Positions 1 through 4,883 of a stretch of DNA of 5,749 bases are shown piece after piece. The position numbers were made by a program, and so were the translations under genes. Below the pieces are notes generated by a model. It did not search any database. It worked only from the letters and a program-made list of their open reading frames with translations, and had not been told where the DNA came from. Source of the stretch: Vulcanimicrobiota bacterium (GTDB lineage: Bacteria; Vulcanimicrobiota; Vulcanimicrobiia; Vulcanimicrobiales; Vulcanimicrobiaceae). Location: contig JAFAQW010000040.1 in NCBI GenBank assembly GCA_019245995.1, positions 1-5,749 of the forward strand, given 5' to 3'. How positions within the stretch are numbered: the stretch's first letter is position 1; each line of letters begins with the position of its first letter.

Positions 1-1
1 C

Positions 2-604
2 ATCGCTCCACCGGTCCATCCGGTGCTGGTCGCGCTGAAGCCGACGTTCGAGCGCCACGCGATGACGCCGCAGCCCTTCCTCGACCTGATCGCGGCGAAC
101 GTACAGGATCAGTACGTCACCGACTATGCGACCTGGAAAGAGCTCGAAGGCTATTGTAACCTCTCCGCCGCACCCGTGGGACGGATGGTGCTCGAGGTCT
201 TCGACGTCCGCGACGAGCGCGCGCAACGGTTGTCCGACGACGTCTGTATCGGCCTCCAACTGGCCAATCACGCGCAAGACGTTAGTCGCGACGCAATCCT
301 CGGACGCAGATACCTCGTGCAAAGCGACGTGGCGGAGGCCGGAGTTTTGGGCGCCACCGAGAGAATGGTCGCACGCGCCCGAGAACTGTTGCAATCTGGG
401 CGGGAGCTCCAGCGGCGCGTGCCTCGGCCGTTGCGGCTGCAGATATCGCTCTACTGTCGTGGAGGACTGGCCATCTGTAACGCCATCGAAGCGATGGCGT
501 ACGACACCGGGCGGCAGCGGCCGCACGTTACGCGCCCCACGAAGGTATCGCTCGTACTACGCGCCGCAATAGAGAGTTTTTCGGGAGGCCAGTCTCGCGG
601 ATGA
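2..604 (+). CDS. hpnC: Hydroxysqualene synthase HpnC, 5'-truncated by the window edge
   Basis: HpnC is a squalene/phytoene-synthase-fold enzyme that converts presqualene diphosphate to hydroxysqualene in the cytosolic, membrane-associated squalene branch of hopanoid synthesis. About 200 codons are visible, open from base 2. The ATG at 23 is not the true start, because family-like sequence (HPVLVAL, then T-ER-H) runs through it from the window edge. Visible family marks are the YATWKELEGYC / PVGRMVLEVF region, the second aspartate-rich motif D-V-S-R-D (278-292) in a QLAN-xx-QD context, and the C-terminal SLYCRGGLAICNAIEAMAYD stretch. The first aspartate-rich motif must lie upstream of the window. 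The motif reads NHAQD where HpnC proteins commonly have NFWQD, and GRRYLV where GRxYLP is usual. The TGA stop (602-604) overlaps the hpnD ATG. HpnC is preferred over HpnD because a second, clearer HpnD follows and this pairing is standard in hopanoid operons. Confidence 0.9.
   Translation: MAPPVHPVLVALKPTFERHAMTPQPFLDLIAANVQDQYVTDYATWKELEGYCNLSAAPVGRMVLEVFDVRDERAQRLSDDVCIGLQLANHAQDVSRDAILGRRYLVQSDVAEAGVLGATERMVARARELLQSGRELQRRVPRPLRLQISLYCRGGLAICNAIEAMAYDTGRQRPHVTRPTKVSLVLRAAIESFSGGQSRG
583..588 (+). promoter_or_regulatory. Shine-Dalgarno site for hpnD
   Basis: GGGAGG lies inside the end of hpnC, 12 nt before ATG 601 and 15 nt before the alternative ATG 604. The spacing is long for either, but favours ATG 601, the one that overlaps the hpnC stop as ATGA. 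Confidence 0.55.
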
Positions 605-1452
605 TGAGCCAGCAGCGCGCGGAGCGTTTCAATCGCGATATGGCCAAGCGCGAAGCCGGCAATTTCTATTGGGGCTTCATTTCCCTGGCGCACGGCGAGC
701 GAATGGCGATCTATGCCTTGTATAACTTCGCTCGTCAAGTGGACGACGAGGCCGACGCCGTCGGCGTCGAAAATTTGCCGGCGCGGCTTGCTGTGCACCG
801 CGAGCGGATCTCGCGCTGCGTGCGAGGCGAGCCTGGAGACGATCCGATTTTGCGCATCTTGGGCGAGGCGGTGGACCGCTACGCGATTCCGGAGGCGGAG
901 CTGCAAATGCTGATTGACGGCGTGGAGATGGATTTTACCAAGTCGCGCTACCAGACGTTCGACGAGTTGCGCACGTATTGCACTTTGGTCGCCTCCGTCG
1001 TGGGACGCATGTGCGTGCGAATATTCGGTTTCGACGATCCCATCGCGCTCAAAAGGGCCGACGATTTGGGAATGGCGCTGCAGCTGACGAACATTCTGCG
1101 GGACGTCCGAGAGGACATAAGCGACATGGGCCGCGTTTACTTGCCCCAGAACGAGCTGGAGCGATTTGGGATTCCCGAAGCGGCCCTTTCGGCCGGCGAG
1201 ATCTATCCGGGGTGGACCGATCTCATCGCATACAACGTCGCTCGCGCGCGACGTTTCTTCACGACCGGCTACGACGTACTGCGCCACATTCCGCGGCGCC
1301 CCGGAGCCTGTGTGGCGACCATGGCCGGAATCTATGAGGAACTGCTCAAGAAAATCGAGCGTGATCCCGCACTGCCGTTGCGCGCGCGCGCCGCGCTGTC
1401 CAAGAGCGAGAAGCTGCGCGTCGTCGTTCGGTCGTGGCTATCGAGCGCGTAG
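601..1452 (+). CDS. hpnD: Presqualene diphosphate synthase HpnD
   Basis: HpnD condenses two farnesyl diphosphates to presqualene diphosphate, the first committed step of the bacterial HpnCDE squalene route. The 283-residue product has the usual length for the family. The first aspartate-rich motif is DDEAD at residues 48-52 in a YNFARQVDDEAD context. The second is D168-V-R-E-D172 in LTNILRDVREDI, followed by GRVYLPQNELERFGI (178-191). DGVEMDF (106-112) and YCTLVASVVGRM (126-137) are also typical. All metal/diphosphate-binding aspartates are present, so the enzyme should be active. The start is one of two adjacent ATGs (601 or 604); 601 shares ATGA with the hpnC stop, implying translational coupling. 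The 3' end overlaps the next gene by 19 nt. Distinction from phytoene synthase rests on the HpnC neighbour and the HpnE/SHC context. Confidence 0.95.
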   Translation: MMSQQRAERFNRDMAKREAGNFYWGFISLAHGERMAIYALYNFARQVDDEADAVGVENLPARLAVHRERISRCVRGEPGDDPILRILGEAVDRYAIPEAELQMLIDGVEMDFTKSRYQTFDELRTYCTLVASVVGRMCVRIFGFDDPIALKRADDLGMALQLTNILRDVREDISDMGRVYLPQNELERFGIPEAALSAGEIYPGWTDLIAYNVARARRFFTTGYDVLRHIPRRPGACVATMAGIYEELLKKIERDPALPLRARAALSKSEKLRVVVRSWLSSA

Positions 1453-4400
1453 CGGTCGTCGGAGGCGGGCTCGCCGGGCTTTCGGCGGCGCTTCGGCTCA
1501 AAGCAGCAGGCCTTCGGGTCGAACTCTTCGAGCGCAGCCGCCTCTTGGGCGGCCGCGCTACGTCGTTCGATATCGGCGGCACGGAGGTCGATAACGGACA
1601 GCACGTCTTCTTGGCGTGCTGCAACGAGTTCATCGAATTCGCTTCTGCCGTCGGCATGGCCGACAAGCTGCGCGTGCAGCCGCGGTTCCAAGCGGAAATA
1701 CTCGCGCGCCGTGGGAGGTCCGGACGTCTGACCGCCGGAGTCTTACCCCCGCCGCTGCACTTGGCTCCGTCCTTTGCGAAATATCCGCACCTTACGCTAC
1801 GCGAAAAACTCAACGTCGCGAAGGCGCTCGTGTCGGCGCTGCGCCGGCCAGCCGGCGTGATGCCACAGGGGAGGAGCGACACTCCCGATGTCATGCTGAG
1901 CCAGCCTGCCCTGAGCGTAGTCGAAGGGAAGCATGACGGTGCGAAACACGAAACGTTCGAGCAGTGGCTGCGGCGTAACCGCCAGGGCGCGGGTGAACGC
2001 CGCGCATTTTGGGACCCGTTCTTCATTCCGGCGCTGAACGCGCCGTTCGATCGCGTGAGCGCGGATGACGCGCTCTTCGTGTTGCAGACGGCCTTCTTGC
2101 GCGACGCCGGCGCCGCCCGCTTTGGTTTCTCGACGGTGCCGCTGGCACACTTGGCCGCCGCCGCCGCCGCCAAACTGGACGCGGTCCATCTGTCGACGGG
2201 CGTCGCGTCCCTCACGCTGGGCCCTCCCGGTGTCACCCTTGGCCTGTCCAAGGATGACCGTGCGGCATTTGACCGAGTGATTCTCGCGGTACCGCCTCTG
2301 GCCGCCGCCAAATTACTCGGCGATCCGACGGCGTACGGGGTTGAAGACGTCGATACATACGAGCCCTATCCGATCGTCGACGTGCATCTTTGGCACGACG
2401 CCGGCGTGCTGGGATTCGATTTTGCGGCCGCGCTCGAATCGCCGCTGCAGTGGATCTTCGAGAAGGCGCCGGGCTATCTATGTTGCAGTTTCAGCGCGGC
2501 GCAAGAGTACTTGCGAATTCCGACGGCGGAGCTCGAGGCCCTCGCGTGGCGGGAAGCGCAAGCCTTCCTCCCGCGGCTCCAACCTGCGCAACTGCTGCGC
2601 GGCGCCGTCACGCGCAACCCCGAAGCGACGTGGCTGCCACGAATCGGCGCAAAACGCACGGGGCAGCGAACAAACGATCCCCGGCTCGCCATTGCGGGAT
2701 CGTGGACCGAAACGGGCTGGCCCGACACCATGGAAGCCGCGGTGCGCAGTGGCAAACTCGCGGCCGATGCGTTACTGCAACCGCCGGATCCGGTGAATGC
2801 TCTCGCTCGGACGCTCGTCGGGCCGCGTCCATGCGGCCCTCCTGCTGCGACGCTTTTTCGGGAGAACGAAGTTTTGAAGATCGCATCCTGCGATGCCCGA
2901 AAAAGTCGGAGCCCTCGCTTAGAGCATTCACCGGATCCGGCGGTTTTCTTAAATCGCGCCGTGGGATGGCTGCTGCAGGCGCAACATACCGACGGCTGGT
3001 GGTCCGGCGAACTGGAGACGAACGTCACGATGACCGCGGAGCATGTGCTGCTTTCTCGGTTTCTCAACCTGCCGCTCGACGAGTTCCGCGCCGGTGCCGT
3101 CGCGCATATCTTGCACCACCAGCGCGAGGATGGATCGTGGGCGTTGTACTACGACGGACCCGCCGACCTCAGCACGACGATCGAAGCCTACGTCGCACTG
3201 AAAGTCCTCGGCGTGGATGCCCAGCGCGACGAGATGCGCGAGGCGCTGGCCGTGATTATTCAACAGGGCGGGGTGGCCAACGCGCGGGTCTTCACCAAGA
3301 TCTGGCTCGCGCTCTTCGGCGCGTATCCGTGGAGCGGCGTCCCGTCGTTGCCGCCGGAGGTTGTGAACTTTCCGTTGTGGATGCCGTTCAATCTGTACGA
3401 CTTCGCATGTTGGGCCCGGGGAACGGTCGCGCCGCTGACGATCGTCGTCTCGAAGCGTCCGGTCCGCAAAAATCTCGGCGTGGACGTCGCTGAGATCGTC
3501 GCTCCGGGCACGGAAGCAGAATGCGCGCGCGTCCGCGGGCGGCGCCACTGGCTGCTGCTCGTCGAGCGGCTGCAAAAACTCTACGAATCTCTGCCGCGCC
3601 AGCCGAAACGGGACGACGCGCAACGCAAAATCGCGCAGTGGATCGTCGAACGGCAAGAGGCGGACGGCAGTTGGGGCGGGATCCAGCCGCCGTGGGTGTA
3701 TTCCCTCATCGCGCTCGACCTCATGGGCTATTCGCTCCACCATCCCGTGATGCGCAAAGGCATCGAGGGCATGCGGCGGTTCGTGATCGACGATGCGCAA
3801 GGCTGGCGGTTTCAGGCATGCATGTCGCCGGTGTGGGACACCGCTTGGGCGGTTCGCGCGCTGGCGCTCGCGGGTTTCGAGTCGGGCCACCCGGCGATGC
3901 AGCGCGCGGTGAAGTGGCTGCTGCGCGAGCAGATTCCCGACGACGCGCCGGGCGACTGGCGCATGAAGTGCAAGGAAACCCGCGGCAACGGCTGGGCCTT
4001 CGAATTCGACAACGACGCGTATCCGGATATTGACGACACGACGATCGTGGTGCTCGCGCTACTCGAAGGCGGCGACCGCCGCGCCGTGGCGAACTCCGTC
4101 GAACGCGCCATGCGCTGGACGCTGGCGATGGACTCGCGCAACGGTGCCTGGGCCGCCTTCGACCGCGACAATACCCGCGAGTTGCTCTACGACATGCCGT
4201 TTTCGGATTTCGGTGCGATGATCGATCCCCCGACCGAAGACGTCACCGCCCACGTTCTTGAGATGCTGGCCGCGCTGGGCTACGACGCGTCAAATCGCCA
4301 CGTCGCGCGAGGCCTGCAATATCTGCGCGATACGCAGAAACCCTGGGGATCGTGGTACGGCCGTTGGGGAGTGAATCACATTTACGGCACCTGGTGCGTC

Positions 4401-4883
4401 GTTTCGGCGCTGACGGCACTTGGGGAGGGCGGTGACATGGTGCGGCGCGCGGGCGATTGGCTCATCGCGGTGCAAAACGACGATGGCGGCTGGGGCGAAA
4501 GCTGCCATTCGTATGTGGATGAATCGTTCGCGGGCGTCGGCAAAAGCACGGCGTCGCAAACGGCATGGGCCGTGTTGACGCTGCAGCTCGCGGGCGTTCC
4601 GGACCATCCGGCAACGCGACGCGGCCTGACGTTTCTTTGCCAACGCCAACGTCGCGATGGGACGTGGGAGGAACCCGAATGTACCGGGACGGGGTTTCCG
4701 CGCGACTTTTATATCAACTACCATCTCTACCGCCATCTCTTCCCGACCATGGCCCTGGCCAATGCGACTCTGCGTCAGCGGGACTCCCCGCCTCGCCCTG
4801 TCCAAGGGGAGTCTCAGTGTCACCCTGAGCTTCTCGAAGGGGGACATCGTGACTCCGCACTAAAGGAAACAACCCAACCATGA
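1434..4883 (+). CDS. hpnE-shc: HpnE-squalene-hopene cyclase fusion protein
   Basis: A single open frame of 1149 codons joins hydroxysqualene dehydroxylase HpnE (about residues 1-448) to squalene-hopene cyclase SHC/HpnF (about 503-1115). These are consecutive enzymes: HpnE makes squalene and SHC cyclises it. HpnE alone is usually around 420-450 residues and SHC around 630-680, so the length fits a full fusion with neither half truncated. The GTG start at 1434 overlaps hpnD by 19 nt and puts the FAD-binding GGGLAG at residues 10-15, a normal distance; no good Shine-Dalgarno site is seen, so coupling to hpnD is likely. The linker (about 449-502) is encoded by a foldback DNA element and resembles neither family. 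Three other palindromic insertions lie in the gene. The TGA stop overlaps the hpnH ATG. The two parts could still be made separately, because an internal ribosome-binding site with a TTG codon lies in the linker. A sequencing indel could also mimic a fusion, but both halves stay in the same frame with no stop. Confidence 0.85.
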   Translation: MAIERVAVVGGGLAGLSAALRLKAAGLRVELFERSRLLGGRATSFDIGGTEVDNGQHVFLACCNEFIEFASAVGMADKLRVQPRFQAEILARRGRSGRLTAGVLPPPLHLAPSFAKYPHLTLREKLNVAKALVSALRRPAGVMPQGRSDTPDVMLSQPALSVVEGKHDGAKHETFEQWLRRNRQGAGERRAFWDPFFIPALNAPFDRVSADDALFVLQTAFLRDAGAARFGFSTVPLAHLAAAAAAKLDAVHLSTGVASLTLGPPGVTLGLSKDDRAAFDRVILAVPPLAAAKLLGDPTAYGVEDVDTYEPYPIVDVHLWHDAGVLGFDFAAALESPLQWIFEKAPGYLCCSFSAAQEYLRIPTAELEALAWREAQAFLPRLQPAQLLRGAVTRNPEATWLPRIGAKRTGQRTNDPRLAIAGSWTETGWPDTMEAAVRSGKLAADALLQPPDPVNALARTLVGPRPCGPPAATLFRENEVLKIASCDARKSRSPRLEHSPDPAVFLNRAVGWLLQAQHTDGWWSGELETNVTMTAEHVLLSRFLNLPLDEFRAGAVAHILHHQREDGSWALYYDGPADLSTTIEAYVALKVLGVDAQRDEMREALAVIIQQGGVANARVFTKIWLALFGAYPWSGVPSLPPEVVNFPLWMPFNLYDFACWARGTVAPLTIVVSKRPVRKNLGVDVAEIVAPGTEAECARVRGRRHWLLLVERLQKLYESLPRQPKRDDAQRKIAQWIVERQEADGSWGGIQPPWVYSLIALDLMGYSLHHPVMRKGIEGMRRFVIDDAQGWRFQACMSPVWDTAWAVRALALAGFESGHPAMQRAVKWLLREQIPDDAPGDWRMKCKETRGNGWAFEFDNDAYPDIDDTTIVVLALLEGGDRRAVANSVERAMRWTLAMDSRNGAWAAFDRDNTRELLYDMPFSDFGAMIDPPTEDVTAHVLEMLAALGYDASNRHVARGLQYLRDTQKPWGSWYGRWGVNHIYGTWCVVSALTALGEGGDMVRRAGDWLIAVQNDDGGWGESCHSYVDESFAGVGKSTASQTAWAVLTLQLAGVPDHPATRRGLTFLCQRQRRDGTWEEPECTGTGFPRDFYINYHLYRHLFPTMALANATLRQRDSPPRPVQGESQCHPELLEGGHRDSALKETTQP
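1890..1937 (+). repeat. In-frame 48-nt palindromic repeat inside the HpnE part
   Basis: Perfect 8-bp outer inverted repeats (GTCATGCT at 1890-1897, AGCATGAC at 1930-1937) enclose a core CCCTGAGC-N4-TCGAAGGG (1909-1928); CTGAGC also occurs at 1896-1901. The unit is exactly 48 nt (16 codons), so it keeps the frame, and it encodes residues 153-168 between two HpnE-conserved blocks. The encoded PALSVVEG-type peptide resembles translations of a repeat type common in several GC-rich genomes. Insertion after the gene was already HpnE is inferred. Confidence 0.8.
2232..2258 (+). repeat. Degenerate palindromic repeat in the HpnE part
   Basis: Outer GTCA (2232-2235) pairs with TGAC (2255-2258), and inner CCTTGG (2237-2242) pairs with CCAAGG (2248-2253) around CCTGT. 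The layout and the encoded VTLGLSKDD peptide resemble the better copies at 1890-1937 and 4818-4846, so this may be an older, decayed copy. It sits at a variable turn just before a conserved beta strand of HpnE. It could also be ordinary coding sequence with a chance hairpin. Confidence 0.45.
2779..2945 (+). repeat. Foldback element with 25-nt perfect terminal inverted repeats at the HpnE/SHC junction
   Basis: Bases 2779-2803 and 2921-2945 are exact reverse complements (25 of 25), each holding CCGGATCCGG. The 117-nt interior holds further inverted repeats: GGGCCGC/GCGGCCC (2820-2826 with 2833-2839), CTTTTTCGGG/CCCGAAAAAG (2853-2862 with 2896-2905), and ATCGCA/TGCGAT (2880-2885 with 2889-2894). 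No transposase and no clear target-site duplication are seen. The element encodes nearly all of the interdomain linker (about residues 450-504). Its 167-nt length is not a multiple of three, so its insertion would change the relative frame of the two flanking genes. A MITE-like or REP-cluster origin is possible; no family is recognised. Confidence 0.8.
2860..2876 (+). promoter_or_regulatory. Possible internal ribosome-binding site and TTG start for SHC
   Basis: GGGAGA (2860-2865) lies 8 nt upstream of an in-frame TTG (2874-2876, residue 481). Starting there would leave 36 residues before the first QW motif (Q517), similar to stand-alone cyclases, and would give a 669-residue SHC. The site lies within the foldback element, where the GGG is paired in a 10-bp stem, so access might depend on folding. 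It could be coincidental in GC-rich coding DNA. Confidence 0.35.
2940..4781 (+). other. shc: SHC portion: squalene-hopene cyclase
   Basis: This part of the fusion is a class II triterpene cyclase, normally a monotopic membrane protein, that protonates squalene and cyclises it to hopene and diplopterol. The catalytic DxDDTT motif is intact as DIDDTT at residues 865-870 (bases 4026-4043). DPPTEDVTAH (931-940) supplies the aspartate and histidine that match D447 and H451 of the Alicyclobacillus acidocaldarius enzyme. Six canonical QxxxGxW repeats start at Q517, Q563, Q741, Q968, Q1014 and Q1072; a degenerate one ends at W906. Other typical blocks are TTIEAYVALK (581-590), VVNFPLWMPFNLYDFACWARGT (643-664), SPVWDTAWA (798-806) and the end block GTGFPRDFYINYHLYRHLFP (1085-1104). 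The family end is normally just after this last block, so residues 1117-1149 are an added tail. All key residues are present, so the domain should be active. Confidence 0.95.
4782..4853 (+). repeat. Two palindromes encoding the extra C-terminal tail of SHC
   Basis: The first palindrome pairs GACTCCCC (4782-4789) with GGGGAGTC (4806-4813), with a CCCTGTCCAAGGG-like segment between. The second pairs TGTCACCCT (4818-4826) with AGGGGGACA (4838-4846) with one mismatch, and has core CCCTGAGC-N3-TCGAAGGG (4823-4841), nearly the same as the core at 1909-1928; GTCAC and GTGAC (4819-4823, 4849-4853) extend it. Together they encode residues 1117 to about 1140, just beyond where SHC proteins normally stop. 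The ancestral stop codon was probably lost on insertion. Confidence 0.75.
4863..4867 (+). promoter_or_regulatory. Shine-Dalgarno site for hpnH
   Basis: AAGGA lies 12 nt before ATG 4880, within the last codons of the fusion gene and directly downstream of the tail palindromes. It supports ATG 4880, which overlaps the upstream stop as ATGA, although the next in-frame ATG at 4886 is also possible. Confidence 0.5.

Larger units (their letters stand above)
1434..2777 (+). other. hpnE: HpnE portion: hydroxysqualene dehydroxylase (FAD amine-oxidase fold)
   Basis: This part of the fusion removes the hydroxyl of hydroxysqualene to give squalene, using FAD; the family is also annotated as squalene-associated FAD-dependent desaturase. 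Seen directly: an N-terminal Rossmann motif VAVVGGGLAGLSAALRL (residues 6-22) with E30 at the end of the second strand and the LLGGRATSF segment (38-45), then the family-typical EVDNGQHVFL (51-60), ETFEQWLRR (173-181) and AFWDPFFIPALN (191-202), the strand RVILAVPPLAAAKL (281-294), and the C-terminal FAD motif LAIAGSWTETGWPDTMEAAVRSG at about 418-440. Two stretches look inserted: residues 153-168, from a palindromic repeat just before the ETFEQWL helix, and residues around 267-275, from a degenerate copy. Neither removes a recognisable FAD motif. Confidence 0.9.

Noticed and set aside
451..1287. Antisense open frame of 278 codons on the minus strand across hpnC/hpnD
   Set aside because: It mirrors the codon pattern of the confidently assigned hpnC/hpnD, has no recognisable domain, and long antisense frames are expected in GC-rich coding DNA.
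1346..2311. Antisense open frame of 321 codons on the minus strand across the HpnE part
   Set aside because: Low-complexity R/S/A-rich translation opposite a well-supported enzyme domain; no start signal or domain.
2794..2796. TGA in the next frame just after the HpnE core, suggesting a sequencing frameshift separates hpnE from shc
   Set aside because: No disruption of HpnE homology is visible before it, and the fused frame stays open through both domains. It remains the main artefact to test at read level, but is not the simplest reading.
2779..2945. Intrinsic transcription terminator in the junction hairpins
   Set aside because: The stems are not followed by a U-tract suited to termination, and the region is inside an open frame with essential genes downstream.
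2390..3493. 367-codon + strand frame overlapping the HpnE/SHC junction in another frame
   Set aside because: The fusion frame carries the conserved motifs throughout; this frame is arginine-rich and featureless.
2949..3890. Antisense open frame of 313 codons on the minus strand across the SHC part
   Set aside because: It lies wholly opposite conserved cyclase sequence and its translation is rich in R, H, A and P with no family motif.
1890..4853. CRISPR array from the recurring palindromes
   Set aside because: Copies are few, unevenly spaced, divergent and embedded in coding sequence, with no spacer pattern or cas genes.
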